Below, piece after piece: positions 45,298-56,353 of a stretch of DNA of 64,000 bases. The notes beneath the pieces were generated by a model, which made no database searches, was not told the DNA's origin, and saw only the letters and a program-made list of their open reading frames with translations. Source of the DNA: Neonectria sp. B-13 (taxonomy: Eukaryota > Ascomycota > Sordariomycetes > Hypocreales > Nectriaceae). The position numbers and the translations under genes are program-made. Location of the stretch: assembly GCA_002682825.1 (NCBI GenBank), contig NOKP01000036.1:338964-402963 (forward strand), given 5' to 3'. Positions within the stretch are counted from its first letter, which is position 1. Every line of letters begins with the position of its first letter.

Positions 45298-45965
45298 GCT
45301 GATGTGGCAGTGTTGGATGAACAAAAAGGAGTCGTGATTGGTTTAGCTTGGTCGAATATTGTGAAAGGTCGAGGGCAGACTTCACTCAAATAGCACACGA
45401 GTGAGACAAAGTCTCGCAATGGTGGCAGAGTTTCCTAGGGCCGGCTAACCAGACCAACAGCTGGCGATCCGTAATCCCATTCTTTTCCCATCCAGATAAC
45501 GAGCCACGATCACGAAAGTGCGGGGATGCGGGATGTGAATAATGGCGGCCAAATTGCGCGTTGCTCATTACACATCTGCCGCAATGCACCAGTTGGTCAT
45601 ACTGGAGATGCCAGGCCGGCTCGTGGCATGCTTCCGGGCAAATCACGGAGTCGCGGTACACAATCTACGTCTTATCTACGGGCAAAGAGTGATGTGCCGG
45701 ATGCACAATTATGCAGTGTAAACACGCTAATCCGGCAATCTGACGCGTTGGGATTGCCGGCCCGCCCACATGATGATAACACTCTGACGTTGAAGGAGAC
45801 GGCGAGGAGCGATTGAGACTTCGCTTTGCCAGTACTTGCCGGCTGAAGCCATCAAATACAATTCACTCCAATGTCTTCAATCAGTTCTTTCAATCCGCCA
45901 GACTAGCTCCTCTCATCTTGCCCAATAATTCCCAAGTTCAACCCGCCTGCCAAGACCTCGCAATC
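45298..45965. promoter_or_regulatory. Shared promoter of P450 and dioxygenase genes with perfect inverted repeat
   Basis: 668 bp. CCGGCAATC (45732-45740) and GATTGCCGG (45752-45760) form a perfect 9-bp inverted repeat with an 11-bp spacer. Another TTGCCGG starts at 45837, and TGCCGGATGCAC at 45695 resembles TTGCCGGAATGCAC in the hydrolase promoter. Likely binding place for a Zn2Cys6 dimer. Confidence 0.55.
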
Positions 45966-47544
45966 ATGATGGGCGCCACGGCCACGTCCGCCTACACCAC
46001 ACAGCCCTCTGCTACCGACCCTCACCGCTACCAGACGGGCTTTGGCAATCGATTTGCCTCTGAGGCTATTCCGGACGTGCTACCGAGCGGGAGGAACGTA
46101 CCGCAGAAGGTCAAATATGACCTGTATTCGGAGCAGCTCAATGGCTCCTCGTTTATTGCGCCCCGACAAATGATCCAGCATGTCTGGATGTATCGGATTC
46201 GCCCGTCTGTGGCACACGGAAACGTGACTCGTTCCTCTGCAAACCCGCATGTAAGTTGCTCGTCCAGTATTTACTCATTCCTCGACTTACACGGACAAGA
46301 TTGAGGCATCTTTCTCAGCGGCGAATAAGAATGTCGAATACATCGCCTCGCAAGAGGCATGGGATCCTTTTCCTATAATGGCTGAGACTGAAGCCTCTGC
46401 AAAGGATCAAGGAATAGACTTCGTCGACGGCATTCGCACCGTTGGAGGACAGGGAGATCCCACCCTCCGGGAAGGCCTTGCCATTCACATCTACACGGCA
46501 AGCAAGTCCATGACCAACAAGGCGTTTTCCAACAATGACGGAGACCTACTCATCCTCCCTCAAGAGGGACGCTTGAACATTCAGACCGAACTTGGATGGA
46601 TGATGGTGCGACCAGGCGAGCTTGTGGTGATTCAGGCTGGCATCCGCTTCCGAGTTCTACTGCCCGATGGCCCTGTTCGCGGGTACATCCAAGAGATCTT
46701 TGGCGCTCACTACGACCTCCCGGAACTGGGACCTGTGGGCTCCAACGGCATGGCTCTCCCTCGAGACTTTGAGTCACCAGTTGCCAGCTTTGAGGTTGAT
46801 GACTCGGCCTGGGACATCGTCTACAAGCTGGCCGGCTCGTTGCAGGTCTGCCGGCAAAACCATACACCGTTTGACGTGGTGGCCTGGCACGGCAACCTAG
46901 TGCCATACAAGTATGCGATTGAGAAGTTTGTGAATATGACAAACGTGGAAAAGGACCAGGCCGACCCTACAATCTATTGCGTGCTCACGGCCAAGTCCAA
47001 GACGCCGGGTGTCTCACTGACCGACTTTCTGGTCTTTACACCCAAGTGGATCAGCACGTCGGATACCTTCCGCCCGCCGTACTACCACCGTAACATGAGC
47101 ACCGAGATGATGGGCCTCATCTATGGCCAGTATGGTGGCAGCAGCCACGTCCTGGAGCCCGGCGGTCTGAGCTACGAGGCAAGCTACATGCCGCATGGAG
47201 AGACGTACGAGACCTGGAAGGATGCCACCACACGAGACCTAAAACCAGAGAGGATATGTGAAGATACCATGGCTTTTATGTTCCACATCAGCGTCCCAAT
47301 GTTCCTTACGAAATGGGCGATGCGGGGAGAGGGAGCCATGTCGCTGCACCCAACTGCGCCAGCCCAGTGGGACGACTTCAAAGCTCACTTTCTTGATCAT
47401 CTGGAGGAGGTTGACACTGATTTGGCCGCTGCGGGCTTGCCAACGTTGGCGGTAAAAAGGACTGCGGTACAGAGCTTGGAGAATGATGCGAGCCAGGGCG
47501 TGAACGGGACGTCGAAGAGGAGGCGTACAAATGCAACAGCATGA
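45966..47544 (+). CDS. Homogentisate 1,2-dioxygenase-like ring-cleaving enzyme with altered active site
   Basis: Exons 45966-46250 and 46300-47544; 509 aa, longer than typical enzymes (about 440-450) mainly by an extra C-terminal tail ending in SKRRRTNATA. Met2 is an alternative start. The start YQTGFGNRFASEAIPDVLP is the classic N-terminus of the family. Iron ligands are all present: His358 (PPYYHRN), Glu364 (MSTEMMG) and His394 (MPHGE), matching human His335, Glu341 and His371 with a constant offset of 23. At the same offset, human His292 is Gln315 (KDQADPTI) and His365 is Glu388 (GLSYEAS). These histidines contact substrate or act in catalysis in the known enzyme, so a different substrate is likely. 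Canonical fungal hmgA sits next to fumarylacetoacetase and maleylacetoacetate isomerase genes; neither is here. Confidence 0.9.
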
Positions 47545-48683
47545 AGGAAACGTGGCAGACTGCTCCAGCTTGGAGGTTAAAGAAAGCAATATGTAGTACA
47601 ATAATAATGGAGGCGGTCTACGACCCTAAGATGTGTCTCCCAGGTAGAAAAGCCGAATGACTTGACTGATGTTCGCGTCGGCACCAAGGCTGCCGGACGA
47701 TAGAGCGATACATGCTGGGGCATAGACTGTAATCGCACTCTGGGTTAGTATCTTGATATGCCATAGAAACGGTTAGACGTTTACGCTGAGGATCTGCAAA
47801 GGCGTCCCATACTTGCTCGTTTGGAAGACACGATTCTGCAGTACGGTCTAGTTCTCCCGAACGCGCTCAACCATGAGCTCTTATCCTTCTCAGACCGGCA
47901 CTTGGCCCTCATGGGAGAATTGGACATCTAGGAGAAGACAAAGACGCCCCGTATAATAGTCAGAATACCGTAAACCATGAAAAGTGCTTGCCATGACTTG
48001 ACAGGGCCGGGCTCCGGAACGAACGAAAAAACGAAGGCACAAAGTCCTCCCAGAATCTACTGAAGCCCATTCATCATATACCAGTAGATGATAGTAGATG
48101 CTTGCCCGTCTCTCTTGTACCTGCATAAATCGGTCAGGAGACTACACCTTAAAGGCTCTGTTTTACGATGGAGATACGCACCAGATGGAGGAAAGTAGCA
48201 CGAATGTGGGCTGGCAGGCAGCTTCACAAGCACCCAACAAGCCACGCAGGATGATGAGAGCTAGAAAATGAGGGAAAACTGAAGGGCGTAGGGAGCGGTA
48301 CCGGGGCTATAGACTCTCAGGATTAGCCCGATTTCCGACCGGGGACAGGATAGCTTTCATGATACTTCGTGTGAGCGTGCTCTTCATGTTACCGGGGCCC
48401 CGGATTGGAGATCCCGACATAGACTAGTTACTGCAACCTAAGCTCACGGGGTACATAATTAGTTGGCGGAGAAGCGGAAAAAGGACCAATGCCTCCCCGC
48501 ACATATCCTTGGCGATGAGACAATATTCGTTTTCCTCCGGTCTTCGGGCAGTGAACGGGGAATTCGCTTTCCCGGAGGCCGGATGGACCGTGGAAACATG
48601 CCTTCAAAGCATAACTTTGTCCCATTTTCCGTCCCATATCAAGCATCCTATTTTGTGTCCTCCGTCCACAAGCTGCATTCGTC
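47545..48683. other. Gene-poor stretch with permease relic and GH115 promoter
   Basis: Apart from the Dal5-like relic at about 47640-48290 no gene is seen. From 48290 to 48683 lies the promoter of the GH115 gene, with several CCGG words but no TTGCCGG. Confidence 0.4.
47640..48290 (-). pseudogene. Decayed Dal5-type (allantoate permease family) MFS transporter
   Basis: Reading down the minus strand: FLALIILRGLLGACEAA (about 48260), FVLLSSIW, a still-recognisable intron (GTGCGT to ATGCAG, about 48183-48121), YKRDGQASTIIYWYMMNGLQ, stop TAG at 48057-48059, ILGGLCAFVFSFVPEPGPVK and SWQALFMVYGILTIIRGVF, TAG at 47928-47930, SNSPMRAKC, a frame change, LMVERVREN, TAG at 47848-47850, then fragments to about 47640. 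The order matches the anion:cation symporter family of yeast Dal5. In the family pattern the three TAGs stand for Gln, Trp and Gln, that is, two C-to-T and one G-to-A change, as RIP makes. Only the central part of the gene remains. It may once have belonged to the neighbouring cluster. Confidence 0.85.
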
Positions 48684-51600
48684 ATGTTTGAGGACAAGTT
48701 CGCGCAGTTTTCCGCCTCGCCAGGCTCCGTCGACCTGATCAACGCTTGCATCGTGGTCGATGCCCAAGATTGGCCTGGCGTTAGACTCGCAGCTGAAAGC
48801 CTCGCCCAAGACATTGCCCGAGTGACGGGCAATGACCCCAGTCAAGTTATTCTCTGGCATCCCGGAGCTGGACTTACGAGTTCAAAGTCCACCAAGAACA
48901 GCATCATCGTCGGCACCATCGGGTTGAGCCGCATTATCCAGCAACTGGAGAAGGATGCAAGGTTACATTCGACCAACATCCGCGGGAAATGGGAGTCGTT
49001 CAGCACTACCGTCATCGAGCAACCCTTCCCAGGCTGCGAAAACGCCCTCGTTATTGCCGGGAGCGACAAGAGGGGCGCCATCTTTGGCTGCTACACGCTC
49101 TCCGAGCAGATTGGTGTCTCGCCGTAAGTCAACGGGCCAGTCCAGTCGCTCTCATATTAACACAACGCAGGTGGTACTGGTGGGCAGATGTTCCTCCCGT
49201 AAACCACCGCGAGATCCACGCCATCCCACACCCGACGTTGCACGGAGAGCCCAGCGTGCAATACCGTGGCATCTTCCTCAACGATGAGGCGCCTGCTCTG
49301 ACAGGGTGGGTTATTGAGAAGTACGGCAAATACAACTCCAAGTTTTATATCAAGATCTTTGAGCTACTGCTACGGCTAAAGGTTAGTTGGCACCGGGTCT
49401 ATCTTCCCGATTAAGCATATACAATAGGATTAACACCCTCCAGGCCAACTTCCTGTGGCCTGCCATGTGGCCCGGCTACCCGAACCCTGGCGCATCATTC
49501 TTCGTCGACGACGTAGACAACCAAAGGCTAGCTGATGAGTACGGAATCGTCGTTTCCACCTCTCACCACGAGCCCATGCAGAGACTCTCCAATGAATGGT
49601 TCAACGAGAACCCAGACGGCAGCTGGAATTGGCTGACCAACCGAGAAAAAATACGCCAATTCTTCGAGCTCGGCGCTGAGCGTGCCCGAGGCTACGAGTC
49701 GTATTTTACTCTCGGTATGAGGGGTGAATATGACAAGAAAATGGCTGGAGATGACCCTGCGGCCGTCGTGCAAGACGTGGTTCAGGCCCAACGCCACGTC
49801 TTTGAGAAGGTCTATGGAAGTGACGACGCAGTACCTCGTACGTTATCCACCCCTTGTCCAACTGGCTGCACGTAACAAGATGGCTGATTATCTCTGAGAG
49901 CTCTTTGCTGTTTACAAGGAGGTTCAGTCGTTATATGAGAGTGGTCGCATCAAAATCCCAGATGACGTGACGCTGCTCTTCCAAGACGACAACTTTGGTA
50001 GCATCCGACGACTTCCAACATCTAGTGAGGCTACAAGAAAGGGAGGGGCTGGCGTGGGTTTTCCTCAACCTTTCCCTCACTGGTCATCGCTAATGAGAAA
50101 CTAGGTCTATTACCATTTGGAGTACGTCGGGTCCCCTCGTAGCTACAAGTGGATTAATAGCAACTCTCTGGTATGTATATCCCTTTGTCTTTTAAATCTA
50201 TTCAGATAGACATCAGCCAACTTAACCACCTATAGGGCAAAACACGACACCAACTAATGCAAGCATATCACCGCAACGCTCGGCGGATCTGGATCTTCAA
50301 CGTTGGTGACCTCAAGCCTCTGGAGATTCCCATCACTTTTGTCATGGCTCTGGCATGGAATATCAAGGATATTCCATCTGATGGATTAAACCACTTTTTC
50401 AACGCAATGGCTGAACGTGAGTTTGGACGGGAGCTTGCCAAAGACGTTGGGGATATTTGGCACGGGTACGACCGCCTCGTTTCCCTTCGCAAGCACGAGC
50501 TTATCGAACCTGATACCTTCTCGATCCTTCACTATAAGGAAGCAGACCTTGTCTTGCAGCGCTGGAAACACTTACTCGAAAAAGCCAACGAAGTGCACAA
50601 TCGAGTTTCTGATGAATTCAAAGCGGCATCCTTCCAGCTGGTTCTTCACCCCGTCAAGGCCTCGTATATCTACGTCGAGTTGCAGATCACACGAGCTAAA
50701 AACCTGTTATACGCCCGCCAAAGACGCAATTCAGCCAACAAGGCTGCTGCAGCCGCCTTGGCTCTTTTTGACCAGGACTTCGACCTTTCAGAAGAGTACC
50801 ACCGTCAGTTGAATGGCAAATGGAACCATATGATGATGCAACCCCATTACGGGTACGAAGAGACATGGCATGCACCGTCCCGAGACATGATTGGGGGTTT
50901 GTCGTACGTTCAAAGTCGTCAAAACTCGAACCCCATCGTTGGTCAAATGGGCATTGCTGTGGAAGGTCATGAAGGTATTCGACCTGGTCGAATCAATGAA
51001 GAGTCGGAGCGAACCCGTCCGAGTCGGCGCGATCTGGTCCCAGGTCTCACCCTGGCCCCCATGACTCGTTACGGTCCTGAATCGCGGTGGTTTGAGATAT
51101 TTACACGCGGAACCCCAGTTATCAAATGGTCAGCATCAACATCATACAGCTGGATTATTCTGTCTGTTTCCTCCGGGACTTTAGTACCTGGAGAGGATGA
51201 TATCCGAGTTGTCATCAAAGTTGATTGGGCCCAGGTACCCAGGAACTTTGAAGAGGAAGCAATAATTGTGATCAAGTCTGATGAGCTGGGCTTAGAGCAC
51301 GTTCACCTCCCGATAAGTGGGCGTCAAGTCCCAAACGACTTTCAAGGTTTCGTGGAAGGACACAACTGCGTGTCAATACCAGCCACAAGTTGTCCGATTG
51401 ACTCTTCTTACCTGGCGCTTCCAGATATTGGAAGGTACGAAACAGGCGCGATTGTTCTACGCCACCAACGAAGCGATTGGACAGAGATACCATTTCTCAA
51501 GTACCCCTTCTTCATATTTTCGGAGACATCGACGGTGAAGGTACTGCTCTATTTTGGCATCACTCTAGAGCTATCCTCTGAGGACTCTATGCACTATGAT

Positions 51601-51891
51601 CTCCAGATGGACGATGGTGAAGTGACCACCTATCCACTTCTTACTTCCAGCCCGGAAAGCCTTAAGAATGCAGCTGACCTGGGTTGGGCATCTGCTGACG
51701 GCTGGTATAACGCTGCCTCGGATAATACTTGGTTGAAAAGGCACCAAATGGAGCTTCAGAATGTGCAACCGGCATCACACGAGCTTCGTATCAGGCTGAA
51801 GCATTCCAATGTGCTACTTGAGAAAGTCGTCATCAGCTGTGGCCAAGTTCAGGAAACTTACTTAGGACCCCCATTTAGCTATTGCGTATAG
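48684..51891 (+). CDS. Glycoside hydrolase family 115, xylan alpha-glucuronidase
   Basis: Exons 48684-49123, 49171-49381, 49444-49837, 49899-50053, 50105-50170, 50236-51891; 973 aa, usual for the family. Recognised from the order DWPGVRLAAESLAQDIARVTG, AGSDKRGAIFGCYTLSEQIGVSPWYWWADVP, YRGIFLNDEAPALTGW, LLRLKANFLWPAMWPG, STSHHEPMQR, FTLGMRGEYD, LLFQDDNFG and WIFNVGDLKPLEIP. The C-terminal part (RWFEIFTRGTPVIKW onward) is the beta-rich domain. The family removes (4-O-methyl)glucuronic acid side chains from xylan. No signal peptide is visible at the chosen start, so either the enzyme works inside the cell on imported oligosaccharides or a 5' exon is missed. Confidence 0.93.
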
Positions 51892-53539
51892 GAGCAAGGA
51901 GAATTATCACCTCCTGTATCTAGGTCTCGATTAGAGAAGAAACAATAAATGATAAGAGATGTTCTTGGTGCGAGATAGCATCTCGAAAATTAGATATTGT
52001 AGTAAGACAGATGAAGTGATGAGATCTGGTGCTATGCTGTTATTGGTTCCTTGGGCCAGCAGGAGACTGGTTCTATTTAGCTGCAACCTCAAGCTGATCA
52101 AGGAGGTGATGCAGTGATCCCGTAGTGAATGGCGAGTTTATGCCGCAAATGCCGCTTACACTTCATACCGCGATGTTTTCTTTATTACGGAGATAACTAG
52201 ATCTGACGCTGCGCAGAACTGGTATGGAGGCAGCGAGACAGTTGCATAAGCAGTCTCAATGTGGACGAATGTGTGGCTACGATTATCTCGCCCTTCCGCC
52301 TTTGGGTCTCCTCCTCACTTGCATTCCTGATTGACCTCACGCGACTGTTTACTCGTGCGTTGTTTATGTTGCTCACCGTGGAGAATCAGAGAGAGTGCCC
52401 CTGATCTCGGTGTAATGTGATGCAAAGGTGCAATTCAACCTCTCGATTGTAAACCACCATCGTTAGAGGAATCCAACCTCTCAATCCTCATCAGGGCGGT
52501 CGGTGGTCGGTCACTGCCCAACCTCGAGTATTTCCTGGAAGTGAGTGTAGGGTAATCGGTTTAAGCGCCATGGAACGCACGGTGGTACTGCACAGGCCGC
52601 ACTGCACGTCACTAAAGTGGGATCCTTCACCGCCAAATGGCGGGATCGTCGTTGTCAATCGCTAACTGTAGGTGGCATAGTAGGCTAGACCAGAGGGGGC
52701 AGGATGAGAAACAAACAGGAACAAGGGGGGTTGGTTGATTTGATGTGCTGTACACGGCAACTATCCACGTGGCGGCAATGCAGAGTTGACACAGCCAAAA
52801 GCATGTGAAAAAACTTTCACGGCATCGGAGTCTCATGTACATGGCAGTGTCGAGGCGTGACTGACTCAAGTGCTTGATCAAACTGCTTGATCAACTGCTT
52901 GATTAATTAATCGAGTGATTGACAGGTTACAATGCCCAGCTCATTCACCGTAAACTACTGAACATCCTGAACATCCTGGACAGCACCCCCAGCTAGTCAT
53001 ACCGGGGGTCGGACCGGGCCAGAGTGGAGTGGTCTAACTCGTTACCGCCAGCTGTGATGTGATTTAATGTAATTAACTTGCACCCGAGGTACCCGTCACT
53101 CGGCCTCTTGGGCACCTGAAGCCAGTCACATCGCCTCTCATAACATGCCACGTCCCACTTGGTCAGGCCTTAACAGCCCGGCCCACCGGTCAATTTTATC
53201 ACCGAGGTGACGAACGAGCGGCTGGGGTCGGAAGCCGATTTTTTCTCCCGCCTTGCTCAGACCAGACCAGACCAGACAGACAAAGACAGGCAACAAAGAA
53301 AGAGGCTGAACGAAAAAAGTGAGTTGATGCCGGGCCTGGCTGGTCACTCCCATTCCTTGTCGTGTTCGTTCCTCTTGTTCCTCCCTTTTCCTGACATCAA
53401 AACCTGCAGCAGTCCAGTCCGCTCCTATCCACCCCGTCCGTCGAATCGAACTCCCCCTCGACCGACTTGTTCACGATTTCACGAATCCCGAACCTACACC
53501 GACTATCCTCCACCCGGTCTCCAATATCCGCCTCTCGAC
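51892..53539. other. Long intergenic region upstream of the coiled-coil gene
   Basis: No gene recognised in about 1.6 kb. Short direct repeats occur: ACTGCTTGATCAA-type words three times at about 52868-52905, and ACCAG repeats at about 53261-53275. The frame of the next gene stays open upstream to 53207 without an ATG in good context near the protein body; probably the 5' leader. Confidence 0.4.
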
Positions 53540-56353
53540 ATGGGAAACGTCCTTTCCGTCTTCTCCCCCGCGAGCGGTGGGAGCCTCACCCACGCGGACC
53601 TGGTCGCCCTCGAATCCAAGCTCAACGACCGCGAGGAGACCATCACCATCCTCGAGGAAGACCTCTCCAAGAAGGAGAAGGAGTACACATCGGTGACCCA
53701 AGAGGCCGAGGAGCTGCGGGCAAAGATCAAGGGCCTCGACGCCCAGTCTGCCTCGCTGCAGGCCCAGCTCAAGGGCAACAGCGACAAGGTCGCCCAGCAG
53801 CTTCGCTCCACCGAGGACGCCGCGACTGCTCGTGCCTCGGAGCTCGAGACTTCCAAGACCCAGCTCGGCGTCTTGGAGGCGAAGCTCCAGGGCCTCGACC
53901 AAGAAAAGCAGTCGCTCGCCGATGAGCTGGCTACCGTCGTCGGCCAACTGGCCATCACAAGGGAGGAGCGTGTCGCCCTCGAGGCCGCGCTGAAGGAGCA
54001 GATCTCGTCCCTGCAAGCAAAGATCGCCGAGTCCGACCAGAAGCTCCAGACGCTGCAGGAGTCCCACGACAAGCTCGAGACCGACCTCACCGCCTCCGTC
54101 CAGGGACTTGAGGACCAGAAGAAGGCCGTCAACGATTCCAAGGACAAGTTTGTCACCCTGCAGCAAGAACACGACCAGCTCCTCACTGCCTCCGAGACCG
54201 GACTCGAGGCTGCCAAGAAGGACCTGGCCGAGTCACAAGAAAAGTTCACCCTCCTACAACAAGCCCACGACAAGCTCCAGTCCGATTCCGAGGCCGAGCT
54301 CGCCGCCGTGAAGAAGGAGTTGGCCGACCTGCAGGCCAAGTGCGCCACGCTCGAGGAGTCCAACGAGGCCCTGAAGAAGGATTCGTCCTCGGAGCTCGTC
54401 GCTGCCCAGAAGCAACACGCAGACTTGAAGGACGAGCACACTGCGCTGCAGACCACCCACGACAACCTCACCAAGGAGCTGGAGACGGCGAAGAAGGACC
54501 TTGCCGCCGCCGAGGAGCAAAAACAGACCACCCAGAGCGAGCAAGAGGCCCAGCTGGAGAAGTACCGCGCCGATATTGCCAAGGCCGAGGCCGCCTTCGC
54601 CAAGTCCGAGGAGACCCAGAAGAAGCTCAGCGAGGAGAACGCAGCTCAGGCTGACAAGGCCAAGCAAGAGGTCGCCGATCTCGAGACCAAGATCCAGACC
54701 CTGACCGAGGAACAAGGATCCCTGAAGAAGGAACTCGAGGAGGGCGCCGCGAAGCTCCAGACCGTGACGACCGAGCATGATGCTCTCCAAAAACAACACG
54801 AGGACACCGCAGCCAAGCTCAAGACGGCATCGGAGGAGCACGAGGCCCTGAAGCAGGACCACGACGCCCAAGCTGCCAAGCTCCTGGCCTCATCCGGCGA
54901 CAACGAGGCCTCGCAGAAGCAACACGACGACGACTTGGCCAAGCTCAAGGCTGCCACCGAGGAGGTTGAGTCCCTGAAGAAGACCCACGAGGAAGAGGCG
55001 ACGAAGCTTTCTGCTCTCGAGGAGCAAGTCGAGGCGGCGGAGAGCAAGGCTACCAAGGCTGAGGATGACCTCAAGGCCCTGCAGACGGTAAGAACTACAC
55101 ATCCAATCTTTGTTCAGACTTGGTGACTAACACACGCTTAGGAAAAGACGGAGCTCGAGACCAAGATCGCTAGCCTCGAGTCTGAAGCACAAAAGTCAAA
55201 GGATGCGGAAGCTGCCTTGGCGACAAAGCTCCAGGAGGCCGAGTCTAGTCTCGCCACTGCCGAATCCGAGAAGAAGCAGGCCGTTGACGCCGAGGCTGCC
55301 CTGAAGACCAAGCTTGAGGAGGCCCAGTCTACTCTATCCAGCGCCGAAGCCGACAAGGCTTCTGCTTCGGACGCCGAGACTGCTCTGAAGACGAAGCTCG
55401 AGGAGGCCCAGGCTTCTCTCGCTACTGCTGAAGCTGACAAGGCGGCGGCTAAGGAGGCCGAGACTTCCTTGAAGGCGAAGCTGGATGAGGCTCAGGCCAC
55501 TCTCGCCACTGCCGAGTCGGAGAAGAAGGAGGCCAAGGACGCCGAGGCTGCCCTGAAGACGAAGCTGGAAGAGGCACAGTCCAGCCTGTCCACCGCGGAG
55601 AGCGACAAGGCCCTGGCCACCGACGTCGAGGATGCTCTGAAGATTCAACTTGAGGACGTCAAGGCCAGCCTTGCCACTGCGGAAGCCGACAAGACGGCAG
55701 CCAAGGATGCTGAGGCTTCCTTGAAGACCAAGCTCGCCGAGGCCACATCTTCTCTTGCTACCGCCGAGGCGCAAAGCAAAGAGGCCAAGGATGCCGAGTC
55801 TTCCCTGAAGACTAAGCTCGAGGAGGCCCAGGCCAGCCTCGCCGCTGCTGAGAGCGAGAAGAAGGAGGCCTCGGAGGCCGAGTCTGCCCTGAAGACCAAG
55901 CTCGAGGCCGCCGAGTCAAGTCTCTCTACTACTGAGACCGCTAAGAAGGAGGCAGAGGAGTCCCAGGATGCCTTGAAGACCAAGCTCGAGGAGGCCCAGG
56001 CCAGCCTCACCGCTGCTGAGGGCGAGACGAAGAGCGCCAAGGATGCCGAAGCCGCCTTGAAGGCCAAGCTTGAGGCTGCCGAGGCGAGTCTCTCCACCGC
56101 CGAGACGGAGAAGAAGGACTCTGAAGCCGCCCTGAAGACGCAGCTGGAGGAGGCCAAGGCCAGCCTCACAACCGCCGAGGGTGAGAAGGACAAGGCCGTG
56201 AAGCGGAGCAAGATCATCGAGGACGTGCTTAAGGCCAAGCTGGACCGGGCCGAGACGGAAAAGAACGAGGCCCTGGACAAGACCAAGGCGCTCGAGGAGG
56301 AGCTGAAGCAGCTCAAGGAGAAGGCGGAAAAGACGGAGACTGCTGAAGCATAA
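53540..56353 (+). CDS. Coiled-coil protein with predicted N-myristoylation and 28-residue repeats
   Basis: Exons 53540-55087 and 55142-56353; 919 aa. The start MGNVLSVFSP is chosen because ATG 53540 follows a non-coding leader and gives a classic N-myristoylation signal (Gly2, Ser6). From residue 25 to the end the protein is almost continuous heptad-type coiled coil, highly charged and poor in aromatic residues. The first half is irregular (EELRAKIKGLDAQSASLQAQL and similar); the second exon holds twelve 28-residue units of the form AEAALKTKLEEAQASLATAE plus SEKKEAKD, one shortened by three residues. 28 is four heptads. It could be a membrane-tethered scaffold or tether. Similarity to myosin tails or golgins would be only of coiled-coil nature. 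Confidence 0.85.
55240..56260 (+). repeat. 84-bp coding tandem repeat, about 12 units
   Basis: Each unit encodes AEAALKTKLEEAQASLATAE plus eight residues. The units are diverged in DNA but constant in length (one is 75 bp), so the protein period is conserved at 28 residues. Confidence 0.85.

Noticed and set aside
45526..45816. 96-codon frame in the P450-dioxygenase promoter
   Set aside because: No homology; overlaps the inverted-repeat regulatory region.
53503..54603. Minus-strand 366-codon frame (and further antisense frames to 56466) opposite the coiled-coil gene
   Set aside because: Ser/Leu/Ala-rich reading of the complement of Glu/Lys/Ala heptads; codon bias of the plus strand explains the lack of stops.
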